Part shown: positions 44,565-53,324 of the stretch, piece after piece
Position numbering within the stretch: the stretch's first letter is position 1
How the letters are laid out: each line of letters starts with the position of its first letter
Assembly: GCF_004216555.1 (NCBI RefSeq)
Contig: NZ_SGWQ01000006.1
Span: 1 to 64,000 of the forward strand
DNA from: Herbihabitans rhizosphaerae
Lineage (GTDB): Bacteria > Actinomycetota > Actinomycetes > Mycobacteriales > Pseudonocardiaceae
Direction of reading: 5' to 3'
Length of the DNA stretch: 64,000 nucleotides
Translations under genes and position numbers: made by a program
Notes under the pieces: model-generated
Seen by the model: only the letters and a program-made list of their open reading frames with translations
The model's database searches: none
Told to the model about the DNA's origin: nothing

Positions 44565-45755
44565 CTACCTGTCGATGATGCCTAGTTCGCCGGCAAACCG
44601 CACCGCGTCGCGCCGGACAGTCGCGCCGCCGTTCGCGGCCATGTCCGCGACGACGGAGCGCGTGAACAGGTTGAATCGCGCGGTTTCCGGCGCTTCCTGG
44701 TAGGCGCGCTGTACCAGCGCGAGGGTAGCCACATGCTCGCGCTGTTGGTGGTAGGCGCGGGCGGTCTCGATGGTGTGGAACGCGGAGCGCGTCGCGGAGC
44801 CGATGCCGTCCAAGTCCACTCGGTCCGCTCGGGTCACAGCGTCTCCGCCGCGCATGAGGTCCGCCAAGATCGTGATCGCATAGGCATCAACCATCGGGCG
44901 GCCGAACTTCAGCCAAGGATGCGAGTATCCGAGCGGCAGCGCTCGCGCCGCTTCATCCGCGTCATCCCAGTAGCGCCACGCGTCGCCCTCGCGGCCCACC
45001 TTCGCGAAGGACAGCGCGACGGCGAGACTGAGCAGTCCCCAAAGCGCGCGGTCTTCGTCGGCGCTCTCCGGGTGGAGCAGGCCGCGAGCGTCGAGCGCGA
45101 GCTGCACCCGCGCTTCGTGCTGTTGGCCAGCATCGCGGTACACGTGGTTGGAGTACCAAGCAGACGCGGCGATCGTGTGCGGGTCGTCGGTGTCCAACGC
45201 GGCAGTCATCGCCCGGTCTCCCGCGAGGGTCACCAACTCTGGAACCGGTTGGAACGAAAGGAAAAGCTGCGTGAGGTGATACACCTGCGCGAGTGAGCCC
45301 AGTGCCGCCCGCCGGCCCTCTCCGCGCGTCGCAACGCGGGCGTCGTGAAGTAGCCCCGGGAGGAGTGTCGCGACGGCCGTGCGATGCCGTCGGGTGCCGT
45401 GCCACAGGTCCCAGGTCTGCGCGACGCGGGCGGCGAGGTCGCCGGCATCAACCTGGGCACTGTCGCCGGCCGTGATGGGGTGCCGCGCGAGAGCGTCCGC
45501 GATCTCGGGAAGCTGCTCGTGCGCCGTCTTGCCGTAGCTGACGGAGGTAACTCGTTCGTCGCCCGTGAGCGCGGCCAGATCGTCCGCCTGAAGGGCTTGC
45601 GCGAGCTGTAGCAGCACAGGCAGACGCGGAGGCAGTAGCCGCCCGTTCTCCAAGCCTTTAACCCACTCGGCGGATTTCCCGACCAGCCCGCCCAAGACCG
45701 GCCGAGACATGCCGCGCTGTTCGCGGAGAGCACGTAGTCGCTGCCCGAAGGTCAT
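44565..45755 (-). CDS. XRE family transcriptional regulator
   Basis: A 396-residue regulator. The helix-turn-helix is FGQRLRALREQRGMSRPVLG, GLVGKSAEWVKGLENGR; a helical repeat domain of about 300 residues then ends in FNLFTRSVVADMAANGG and FAGELGIIDR. This type is widespread in actinomycetes, often near small membrane-protein genes and in integrative elements. ATG 45755 has a GGAGGTGTCT ribosome site, better than a start 11 codons earlier. It is divergent from the 67-aa membrane protein at 45856. Confidence 0.85.
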   Translation of the reverse strand: MTFGQRLRALREQRGMSRPVLGGLVGKSAEWVKGLENGRLLPPRLPVLLQLAQALQADDLAALTGDERVTSVSYGKTAHEQLPEIADALARHPITAGDSAQVDAGDLAARVAQTWDLWHGTRRHRTAVATLLPGLLHDARVATRGEGRRAALGSLAQVYHLTQLFLSFQPVPELVTLAGDRAMTAALDTDDPHTIAASAWYSNHVYRDAGQQHEARVQLALDARGLLHPESADEDRALWGLLSLAVALSFAKVGREGDAWRYWDDADEAARALPLGYSHPWLKFGRPMVDAYAITILADLMRGGDAVTRADRVDLDGIGSATRSAFHTIETARAYHQQREHVATLALVQRAYQEAPETARFNLFTRSVVADMAANGGATVRRDAVRFAGELGIIDR

Positions 45756-45855
45756 AGACACCTCCTCGCAGCTTCCAGGGTACGACAACGTCGCGCCGTG
45801 GCGGACGTAGCACCGGGAAGCGCAGCAGCGACCTAACCCCTACAAGCGAAAGCGG

Positions 45856-46059
45856 GTGGTGCCGATGTTCCCCGGAGTACCTATCCCTGTTGCACTGCTG
45901 GGCGGGTGGCTTGCGCTCGTGGTTGCAGGATTGATGATCGACACGTTGCCCGCGAACCTACATACGCCCCTCAAGGGGTTTTCGGCGCTGGCTATTGTGT
46001 TGATAGTTATCGCGGCAATCCGCTATCGCATTCGGATGAAGCGCGAGCAATCACAGTAG
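45856..46059 (+). CDS. Small membrane protein (67 aa)
   Basis: A 64-67-residue protein with two hydrophobic helices, PVALLGGWLALVVAGLMIDTL and FSALAIVLIVIAAI, and a basic C-terminal tail, RYRIRMKREQSQ. GTG 45856 or ATG 45865 could start it. Small two-helix proteins beside XRE regulators occur in actinomycete integrative elements (for example SpdB-like spread proteins), but no sequence match is claimed. It is divergent from the XRE gene by 100 bp and overlaps the tail of a broken minus-strand gene. Confidence 0.6.
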   Translation: MVPMFPGVPIPVALLGGWLALVVAGLMIDTLPANLHTPLKGFSALAIVLIVIAAIRYRIRMKREQSQ

Positions 46060-46485
46060 CGAAGTACCGGATCGTTTCGTCGTGGTCGAGCTCGTCTATG
46101 TCTCGACCGTTAGCGGCACACCATTCGCGTATCTCGTCAAACCAGGCACACCACCCACGATAGGCGCGATACGCCGGATCGACGTGCGCCATGTCCACCC
46201 ATTCACGTGGGTCAGGCGCCGTAACCCACTCGGGCGGCGCCGCCGGCTCTGTCTTTGGTGGCGCAACTCCGACACATGCCCACGCAATACGCGTTGCCCC
46301 ATAGATCCGCTCGTTTCGAGAGTATTCGCTGCCGCGAGATCGACTTCAAGCCGTGCGATCAGGTCTGCCGTCACGCACGCCGTATACAACACCTCGTTCT
46401 CGATTGGGTGAACGTCGGCACCTACCAGAAGGGCCAGGATCACCAGCGCTGGACGCTGATGGTCCCGTAGCGCCCGAACGTCCAC
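46007..46485 (-). pseudogene. Frameshifted hypothetical gene
   Basis: From a GTG at 46485 the frame reads PALVILALLVGADVHP then ENEVLYTACVTADLIARLEV, which looks protein-like and then degenerates after LAAANTLETS. From the same place a second frame gives ERIYGATRIAWACVGVAPP, EWVTAPDPREWVDMAHVDP and GWCAWFDEIREWCAANG, ending at 46007. One missing or extra base near 46310-46320 would join them into a single protein of about 155 residues. I recognise no family. Either a recent pseudogene, a sequencing error or a programmed shift. Confidence 0.45.
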
Positions 46486-46514
46486 TGTGGACGGCGTGAC
46501 CGTCCACAGTGGAC
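46480..46514. repeat. Second tandem pair of the 13-bp palindrome
   Basis: GTCCACTGTGGAC (46480-46492) and GTCCACAGTGGAC (46502-46514), in the short gap before the aldo/keto reductase 3' end. One copy overlaps the GTG of the frameshifted gene. Confidence 0.9.
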
Positions 46515-46523
46515 GAATTCGGG

Positions 46524-47515
<992 letters not shown>

Positions 47516-47519
<4 letters not shown>

Positions 47520-47932
47520 GCGGAAACCTCCTGTGGCACGTCAAGTGCGAATTCGGGGAGTTGCTCGGCCATCCGGCGCTCGCAGTCGGCGTAGTTCGCG
47601 ATCTTGTAGTCGAGGATCTCCAGGCACGCGTTGAGCTCCGCGATCTGCTCGACGACAGCCTTGCGGTGCTCGATCAGCAACTGCTTGCGCGGTGTGGAGC
47701 TGGCGATGCCCTGATGCCTGAGCTTGGCGTACTCGCGCAGCATCCGGATGGGCATGCCGGTGCTGCGCATCTTCATCAGGAACCCGATCCAGGCCAGGTC
47801 CTGCTCGGAGTAGGTTCGACGGCCGCCCGAGTCGCGAGCCGGCGCGTCGATCAACTCGATTCGCTCGTAGTAACGCAGGGTGTCGATGGACAACCCGGTG
47901 CGACGAGCCGTTTCCGCGATCGAATAGGTCAC
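47516..47932 (-). CDS. MerR family transcriptional regulator of the AKR operon
   Basis: A 138-residue regulator with the MerR winged helix ([23 protein letters not shown], shown in part as [12 protein letters not shown]), [17 protein letters not shown] and a long dimerisation helix. A cysteine pair (Cys103 and Cys117, approximately) is present but not in a metal-site pattern. It belongs to the group paired with aldo/keto reductases and quinone- or aldehyde-responsive genes. The GTG at 47932 lies 7 bp after the -10 hexamer, so the transcript is probably leaderless. Confidence 0.9.
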
Positions 47933-47939
47933 GACGTCG

Positions 47940-47970
47940 ACGTTAGAACCTGGAGTGCACTCCAGGTCAA
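47940..47970 (-). promoter_or_regulatory. MerR-type promoter with 19-bp spacer and perfect 20-bp palindrome
   Basis: On the minus strand, TTGACC (-35) is followed by a 19-bp spacer and TAACGT (-10). The palindrome ACCTGGAGTGCACTCCAGGT (47948-47967) fills the spacer. The overlong 19-bp spacing is the hallmark of MerR activation by DNA untwisting. The expected start point falls at or next to the merR GTG. Confidence 0.85.
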
Positions 47971-47975
47971 ATGGA

Positions 47976-48359
47976 TCAGTCTGTTTTCGGCAGCGCCCAG
48001 GCCTCGAGGTGCTGCGCGACGGCGGGCACGTCGGCCTCGCCCCGGCCGAGTTCGCGGACCAGGTCGAGCGCCTTGTCCTCGTCGGCGTCGATCCAGGAGC
48101 CGTTCAGATCGCACATGGTGACGGCGGCGACCCAGCCGAGCCGCCAGTTGCCTTCGACGAGCGGGCGGGTGCGCACGATGGAGTCGAGCAGGGCGGCGGA
48201 CTTGAGCCAGAGCGTCGGGTAGGCCTCGACGCCGAGGACGGTCGCGCGCGGGCGGTGCGCCGCCGCGTCGAGCAGGCCGATGTCGCGAACGACGAGATCG
48301 CCGCCGATCACCGCGGCGGCGAGGACGAGCAGGTCACTGGCATCCAGATACTTGATCAA
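47976..48359 (-). CDS. Doc/Fic-like protein with a degenerate active site
   Basis: A 127-residue protein of the death-on-curing family (MIKYLDASDLLVLAAAVIGG, VVRDIGLLDAAAHRPRAT, GVEAYPTLWLKSAALLDSIV). The catalytic Fic motif HxFx[D/E]GN[K/A]R is altered: it reads RPLVEGNWR (65-73), so the catalytic His is Arg65 and the Doc Lys is Trp72. The protein is therefore unlikely to phosphorylate EF-Tu as Doc toxins do. An RHH protein gene lies 211 bp upstream on the same strand, likely the former antitoxin partner. A GTCCACAGTGGAC palindrome lies in that gap (48426-48438). Confidence 0.82.
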   Translation of the reverse strand: MIKYLDASDLLVLAAAVIGGDLVVRDIGLLDAAAHRPRATVLGVEAYPTLWLKSAALLDSIVRTRPLVEGNWRLGWVAAVTMCDLNGSWIDADEDKALDLVRELGRGEADVPAVAQHLEAWALPKTD

Positions 48360-48570
48360 CTATTCCCTGCTCCACGAAACCGTTGTCCGACAAGGACTTC
48401 CACTCACCGCGGTCCACGAACAACAGTCCACAGTGGACTCTCTACACCGCTACACCGTTGTGGCTGCCCCCACCCGCACCGGGGGGCACCCCGCTTGCCA
48501 GTGTAGTCGGCGGGACCGACAGGGAGGGGCGAGGTGATCGACTTGTGGATAACGCGGAGGCTGTGGATAA

Positions 48571-48777
48571 CTACGTGGTGCCGATGCGGTCCAGCAGGGT
48601 GCGGTAGCGCGGGAGCACGCGGGAGAGAACCTCTTCGAGCTTCTCCTCGGACCGCGAGCGCGCCCAGCGATCGGCCAGCGCCAGCCGGATGACCTCCTGC
48701 TTGGAGCGTCCCTCGGATTCGGCCAATTCGGCCAACCTGCGGTTCTCCTCGTCATCAAGCCGGAGCGTCATGGCCAT
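48571..48777 (-). CDS. Ribbon-helix-helix (CopG-like) DNA-binding protein, likely antitoxin
   Basis: About 68 residues, starting MAMTLRLDDEENRRLAELAE followed by GRSKQEVIRLALADRWAR: the beta-strand and two helices of a CopG/Arc-type fold. The tail, RSEEKLEEVLSRVLPRYRTL, could wrap a toxin. In many actinomycetes this RHH protein is directly followed by a Doc toxin; here the two are 211 bp apart. It probably represses its own promoter. It is divergent from a TetR gene. Confidence 0.8.
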   Translation of the reverse strand: MAMTLRLDDEENRRLAELAESEGRSKQEVIRLALADRWARSRSEEKLEEVLSRVLPRYRTLLDRIGTT

Positions 48778-48908
48778 GACCCTAGGCCCACCCTTTCCAC
48801 TCATCGAAGTGCGGCCCCCGACCTCCCGATGGTACCACCGCGATACCGCCGCGCCGGAGTATCCAGAACGCCGTTACCAAACTCGACCAGCGCGGTAACC
48901 TGTCCGCC

Positions 48909-49502
48909 ATGCCCAGGCCACGCACGCATGACGAGGCGCTGCGGGTGCGCCTGCTCGACCGTGCCGGCCGACTCCTGTCCTCCGAGGGCGCCGCCGCGCT
49001 GAGCCTGCGCCGCCTCGCCGCCGACGTCGGCACCTCCACCACCGCCGTCTACTCCCTGTTCGGCGGCAAACCCGCGCTCCTGCGCGAGCTCTACGTCGAG
49101 GGCTTCCGCCGCTTCAACGCCCGCCTGCGCGCCGTCGAACACACCGGAGACCCGGCAGAGGACCTGGTCCGCATCGGCATCGTCTACCGGCAGAGCGCAC
49201 TCGCCGACCCGCACCTGTACTCGATCATGTTCACCCGCGTGCTGCCCGACTTCGAGCCGGACGCCGACGCCATCGCCGAGTCCACCGCCGCGTTCATGCC
49301 GTTGGTCGAGGTGGTGCGCGAGGCGATCGAGTCCGGCGTGTTCACCCAGACCGCGCCGGACACCGTCGCGATCACCTCGTGGGGCCTCGTGCACGGGCTG
49401 GTTTCCTTGGAGCTCAACGGAAATCTGCCGCCGGGGATGGACGTGGCCGGCGCCTACGAGGACGCGCTGCGCGCCAACGTCCGGGGCTGGCTCAAGACCT
49501 AA
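48909..49502 (+). CDS. TetR family transcriptional regulator (WHG-type C-terminal domain)
   Basis: A 197-residue regulator. The helix-turn-helix region is AALSLRRLAADVGTSTTAVY, SLFGGKPALLRELY. The C-terminal domain ends in the segment VAITSWGLVHGLVSLELNG, which carries the W-x-x-x-H-G pattern of the TetR_C_33/WHG group. A weak inverted repeat GTTACC...GGTAAC (48873-48899) just upstream could be its operator. It converges with a CPBP protease gene, with a 4-bp overlap of the ends. Confidence 0.87.
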   Translation: MPRPRTHDEALRVRLLDRAGRLLSSEGAAALSLRRLAADVGTSTTAVYSLFGGKPALLRELYVEGFRRFNARLRAVEHTGDPAEDLVRIGIVYRQSALADPHLYSIMFTRVLPDFEPDADAIAESTAAFMPLVEVVREAIESGVFTQTAPDTVAITSWGLVHGLVSLELNGNLPPGMDVAGAYEDALRANVRGWLKT

Positions 49503-50143
49503 CCGGCGCCGCCGTGGTAGACGAACTCGCCCAGCCCGATCGTGAACACCAGGCAGCCGTACAACGCGTGCTCCACCGAGGCGACCAGCACCGAGCCGGT
49601 CTTGCGGTACCGCGCGGCGAAGATCAACCCGCCGATCAGGGTCAGCCCGACCGAGACCCAGTTGCCGAAGATGACGTGCGCGAACCCGAACGAGATCGCG
49701 CTGGCCGCGACCACCGGAGCACCCGTGCCGAACAGCGGCTTGTAGCGGTGGAACAGGAACGCGCGGAAGATCATCTCCTGCGGGTACACGCTCAGCAGCG
49801 GATACAGCACCATCACCAGCGCCCAGACGACCGGCTCCTGGCGCGGGAACACCAGCAGCCGCTCCGGGCTGAAGATCAACAGCAGCACGGTGATCACCGC
49901 GGCGGACGCCGCCCACCAGCCGAGCATGCTTGGCAGTTCGGCACGCAGCTTGCCCAGCCCGCCGAACGTCGAGCGGTCCAGGTCCGGCTGCCGCACCAGG
50001 TACACGGTCACCGCGACGGCCAACACCACCAGCACCGGAATCGGGCTGCCGGGACTGCCGATCGCGGCGTAGACGCCCACCGCGACGAAGAACAACGCCG
50101 CGAACTCGACGGCGAGCCACGCCCACCGGATTCCGCGCGTCAC
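49499..50143 (-). CDS. CPBP family intramembrane protease-like protein
   Basis: A protein of about 214 residues with six or more transmembrane helices. The family signature appears as YPQEMIFRAFLFHRY (canonical EExxxR, here Q-E-x-x-x-R, so the first Glu is Gln), FGFAHVIFGNW (FxxxH) and SVEHALYG (second His). CPBP members include the Rce1 prenyl-protease and bacteriocin-immunity proteins. Loss of the first Glu may still allow catalysis through the second. GTG 50143 begins TRGIRWAWLAVE. An 18-bp palindrome lies 70 bp upstream. Confidence 0.8.
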   Translation of the reverse strand: MTRGIRWAWLAVEFAALFFVAVGVYAAIGSPGSPIPVLVVLAVAVTVYLVRQPDLDRSTFGGLGKLRAELPSMLGWWAASAAVITVLLLIFSPERLLVFPRQEPVVWALVMVLYPLLSVYPQEMIFRAFLFHRYKPLFGTGAPVVAASAISFGFAHVIFGNWVSVGLTLIGGLIFAARYRKTGSVLVASVEHALYGCLVFTIGLGEFVYHGGAG

Positions 50144-50212
50144 CCGTCCGAGACTACCGACGATCGCCCCGCACGGCCCCAACGCGACCTGGGCATTCTC
50201 TGCGGCCGAGGG

Positions 50213-50230
50213 ACTTTAGCGGGCTAAAGT
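50213..50230. promoter_or_regulatory. 18-bp palindrome, candidate operator
   Basis: ACTTTAGCGGGCTAAAGT is a perfect inverted repeat (8-bp arms, GG centre) between the upp 3' end and the CPBP start. It could be an operator for the CPBP gene. Confidence 0.5.
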
Positions 50231-50276
50231 ACGCGAAACATGAACGGCGTGATCGCTAAGTTTCGGACATCGGGCA

Positions 50277-50900
50277 CTAGACCGCGCCGTACTGGCGATC
50301 GCCCGCGTCGCCGAGGCCGGGCACGATGAAGCCCGACTCGTTGAGCCGCTCGTCCACGCTCCCGGTCACCAGCCGCACCGGCAGGCCGGACTTGTCCAGC
50401 CGCTCGATTCCCTCGGGCGCGGCCAGCGCGCACACCGCGGTCACGTCGGTCGCGCCACGGTCGATCAGCAGCCGGATCGTGTGCTCCATCGACCCGCCGG
50501 TGGCCAGCATCGGGTCGAGCACCAGCACCGGACGGTCGGCCAGACTCTCCGGCAGCGACTCCATGTACGGCACCGGCTTGAGCGTCTGCTCGTCGCGCGC
50601 CAGCCCGACGAACCCCATCTGCGCGTCCGGGATCAGCTTGTGCGCGTGATCGGCCATGCCGAGACCGGCCCGCAGCACCGGCACCAGCAGCGGCGGATTC
50701 GCCAGCCAGTACCCTTCGGTGCGCGCCACCGGCGTGTGAATGCGCTCGCGGCGCACCGGCGCGTCCCGCATCGCCTCGTAGATCAGCATGTCGGTCAGCT
50801 CGTGCAGCGCCGCGCGGAAGGTCGCGTTGTCGGTACGGGCGTCCCGCATGACGGTGAGTCGGGCCTTGGCCAGCGGGTGATCTACGGCGAGCACGTCCAT
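50277..50900 (-). CDS. upp: Uracil phosphoribosyltransferase
   Basis: A 207-residue enzyme that makes UMP from uracil and PRPP in pyrimidine salvage. The PRPP loop is [17 protein letters not shown], and [12 protein letters not shown] and the C-terminal [17 protein letters not shown] end are family hallmarks. Position and family match Rv3309c of M. tuberculosis, the last member of the purine/pyrimidine salvage block, although here about 11.7 kb separates it from pmmB. It is divergent from the SRPBCC gene by 32 bp. Confidence 0.96.
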   Translation of the reverse strand: MDVLAVDHPLAKARLTVMRDARTDNATFRAALHELTDMLIYEAMRDAPVRRERIHTPVARTEGYWLANPPLLVPVLRAGLGMADHAHKLIPDAQMGFVGLARDEQTLKPVPYMESLPESLADRPVLVLDPMLATGGSMEHTIRLLIDRGATDVTAVCALAAPEGIERLDKSGLPVRLVTGSVDERLNESGFIVPGLGDAGDRQYGAV

Positions 50901-50932
50901 GACGGAACACCGTAGCCGGTACCGTCCCCGAT

Positions 50933-51403
50933 ATGGCTGAACCGACCGCGCGAGCGAGCATCGAGATCGCGGCTTCTCCGGCCGCCGTGTACGACCTGGT
51001 CTCCGACGTGACCACGCTGCCGGAGTGGGCGGCGGAGACCGAGCGCTGCACCTGGCTGGGCGGCGCCGACCGGGCCGCGGTGGGCGCCCAGTTCCGCGGC
51101 CGCAACAAGCACAAGGGCCGCCCGTGGGGCACCACCTGCACGGTGACCGCGGCCGATCCCGGCAAGCGGTTCGCCTTCGGCGTACGGGTCGCCGGCCTGC
51201 CCAGCGCGAAGTGGAGCTACGACATCGAGCCGACCGAGGGCGGCTGCCGGGTCACCGAGAGCACCACGCGGTTGGCGCCGCGCCCGCTCGCGCTGGTGGC
51301 CAACCGGGTGCTGTTCGGCATTCCCGACCGCGACAAGCACAACCAGGCCAACATCGAGAAGACGTTGGCACAGTTGAAGAAGCGGGCCGAAGCTACGGCT
51401 TGA
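50933..51403 (+). CDS. SRPBCC (polyketide cyclase/START-like) family protein
   Basis: A 156-residue helix-grip protein, starting [20 protein letters not shown] with [21 protein letters not shown], typical of actinobacterial SRPBCC proteins, ending in a helix [17 protein letters not shown]. The ligand is unknown. Its last 60 bp or so are repeated in near-identical form 4.6 kb away, at 55995-56064, directly before the methyltransferase gene. In the presumed ancestral order this gene abutted that methyltransferase. Confidence 0.88.
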   Translation: MAEPTARASIEIAASPAAVYDLVSDVTTLPEWAAETERCTWLGGADRAAVGAQFRGRNKHKGRPWGTTCTVTAADPGKRFAFGVRVAGLPSAKWSYDIEPTEGGCRVTESTTRLAPRPLALVANRVLFGIPDRDKHNQANIEKTLAQLKKRAEATA

Positions 51404-51410
51404 CCGCCAG
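51342..51410 (+). repeat. Island-flanking direct repeat, left copy
   Basis: The last codons and stop of the SRPBCC gene plus a few bases. It matches 55995-56064 with three substitutions and one single-base gap, in the same orientation. The repeat brackets five genes absent from the inferred ancestral junction. Confidence 0.9.
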
Positions 51411-51445
51411 GTCCGCGACCAGGTTCTGCGAGCCGATGTCGGTGA
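51405..51445 (-). pseudogene. Methyltransferase 3' remnant
   Basis: CGCCAGGTCCGCGACCAGG, then CTGCGAGCCGATGTCGGTGA, are near-exact pieces of the 56047-56865 methyltransferase gene (56115-56133 and about 56236-56255), joined after deletions. They show that part of the methyltransferase gene was duplicated here and then decayed. Confidence 0.75.
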
Positions 51446-51486
51446 AGTGGCTGGACACCATTGGGCGCCCCACCACTTCGCTTCCG

Positions 51487-52404
51487 TCAGTTGTGCGGGC
51501 AGTTGCCCTCGAAGGCGCTGATCTTCGGGTCACTCGTGGGCAGCGGGCAGAGGAATTGTTCGTACCGGGTGTCGTTGTCCACGAAGCGCTTCAACCACGA
51601 CAGGCTGTACTTGGCGATCGTGACATTGGGTACGGTCGGGGCGTTGTGACCCGCTCCGGCCAGCTGGATGTGGGCGCGATTCAACGTGGGCGACAGACTC
51701 TGATAGAACGTCCGGGCCATCGTGGCCCAGTTGTCCGCCTGGGCGCTGACGATCAGCGTGGGGGTTTTCACCGCGGAGAAGTCGGACGCCAAGTCCCAGG
51801 GGGTCAGCGGAACGGTGGCCTTGAGCGCCGGAACCTTCAGTGCTGCCTCCAGCGAGCCGCCGCCACCCATGGAGTGACCCATCACGGCCAGTCGGGAGGG
51901 GTCCGCGGCACTCTTGGCCTCGCTCGTGTCCACCACATATTTCAGCGCGGCGAGCAACTGCTCGGCCCGCTGGGTCGGGAAGTCCACCGGGGCGTTGGTG
52001 GAGATGGTGATGACCACGAATCCCTGGCTGGCCAGTCGGGGGCCGTACCAGGAAATGAAGGGCTCCGCGCTCATGAACCCGGGCGAGACGGCAACCACGC
52101 CGAAGGTGCCCTGCGCGGTGTCGGTCGGGTACCAGAGCTTGCCCCCGCCGAAGCCCTGCCCACCGGGCACGGCCACTTGCTTGATCGCGAACGTCCCCGT
52201 CGGCGCCTCGATACTCGCCTTCGTCGGAGCCGAACCACGCTCGTAGGGGTTGCCCGCGGCCTGGGCATGCGGGCTTGCGCCCGGAAGCGTTGCGACCGCC
52301 AGCGCGGCGGCGGCCACCAATCCCGTCAGAACCGTCCACGTTCGACGGAGCCCACGCCCCCGCCGGGCCGTGGGCTCCGCTTCGGTGTTGCCTCGGATGG
52401 TCAT
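51487..52404 (-). CDS. Secreted cutinase / polyester hydrolase (PETase-like family)
   Basis: A 305-residue exported alpha/beta hydrolase. A long twin-Arg-containing signal region (about 1-50; RRGRGLRR) precedes the mature enzyme. The serine box GHSMGGGGS has nucleophile Ser178, the acid is Asp224 in SAQADNWAT, and the base is His253 in GAGHNAP. Trp203 in PLTPWDL and oxyanion Met179 and Phe110 (VSPGF) match the substrate cleft of Thermobifida cutinases, where Phe110 replaces a Tyr. Cys286 and Cys302 form the usual C-terminal disulfide. It should cleave aliphatic polyesters such as cutin; PET activity is untested. It is coupled to the broken DUF6801 gene (TGATG overlap, GGAGG site). Confidence 0.92.
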   Translation of the reverse strand: MTIRGNTEAEPTARRGRGLRRTWTVLTGLVAAAALAVATLPGASPHAQAAGNPYERGSAPTKASIEAPTGTFAIKQVAVPGGQGFGGGKLWYPTDTAQGTFGVVAVSPGFMSAEPFISWYGPRLASQGFVVITISTNAPVDFPTQRAEQLLAALKYVVDTSEAKSAADPSRLAVMGHSMGGGGSLEAALKVPALKATVPLTPWDLASDFSAVKTPTLIVSAQADNWATMARTFYQSLSPTLNRAHIQLAGAGHNAPTVPNVTIAKYSLSWLKRFVDNDTRYEQFLCPLPTSDPKISAFEGNCPHN

Positions 52405-53211
52405 CAGATGCCTCCAGTTCGGAACGCTGTCGCTGTCAGATCGTGAGTGTGGGTCTCCCGCACCTTGCCGTTGACCACGACGTCGACCCAGACCTTCGCG
52501 GCGCCCTCGATGCTGGTGGCACCGACGAGTTCGAGGCCCGAGATAGCCGCGCCGCTCAGGGTCACGGCAGCGCTGTAGTCCTGGTGACCTTCGTCGCGTC
52601 AGGCGTGCCGTGACCGTCCGTGATCTTGAACGTGGCCACGGTGTTGTCCTGGCCAGGGCCCTGCTCGCAGTTCGCGTTGAAGGTGCTGAGGCCGGTGTCG
52701 GTGCCGTCCGCCTTCTTGGGGGTCAGTTCGGCCTCGATGTCTCCGACGGCGAGCTTCCCGCTGCCGGTCTGCGGGAATGTCAGTGCCGGGGACTTGCCGG
52801 TGGCGATGACCACGAATTCGCCAGACTCGGGATCGGGGTCGTCGGGAACTTCAGGGAAATCTGGACCGGTGGGACCTCCACGCCAGGGGCCGTCACCTTC
52901 ACCACGGGCTTGAAGGACCCTTCAAGGGCCTTGGCGCCGACGATGCTCAGGCCCCCAGCCTCCGGGAGGGCGATCGTCGCCTTGAAGTCGAAGACCGTCT
53001 CCTGGCCGGCAGACACGGAGTCGGGAGTCACCTCGATCTTCGCGGTCATGGGCTGCTCGCCGACGACCGGGAGCGCGCAGGTGTAGGCCAGGGTCGAGCC
53101 GGCCGCCGAGCCGGAGCCCGTGCCGACGAAGCCCATCATGCCTGCCACCAGTGCTCCCGCGGCGACACCCGTCAGTATGCGGCGGGACCTGAGTCCCAGT
53201 GTTGTTTTCAT
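52404..53211 (-). pseudogene. DUF6801-like exported protein gene with two frameshifts
   Basis: From ATG 53211 the frame encodes a signal peptide (MKTTLGLRSRRILTGVAAGA) and the start of a DUF6801-type domain (LAYTCALPVVGEQPMTAKIE, ATIALPEAGGLSIVGAKALE) up to SLKFPTTPIP. The sense then continues in another frame: ESGEFVVIATGKSPALTFPQ, then DNTVATFKITDGHG. It continues again in a third frame: DYSAAVTLSGAAISGLELVG, ending THDLTATAFRTGGI and stopping at the cutinase ATG. Shifts lie near 52825 and 52590. Domain order is otherwise complete, so the damage is recent or a sequence error. Confidence 0.75.
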
Positions 53212-53324
53212 TTTCTCCCGGTACGAAAATGAACTGAATTTCATGACAAATTGCAGGGTGGGGAGACGTCGCAGTTTCAGGCGATTCACCGCATCCCATG
53301 AAGGAACAGCATTTTCCACGGTGG

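Noticed and set aside
48873-48899. GTTACC...GGTAAC as a TetR operator
   Set aside because: Only 6-bp arms with a 15-bp spacer; too weak to list as a feature of its own.
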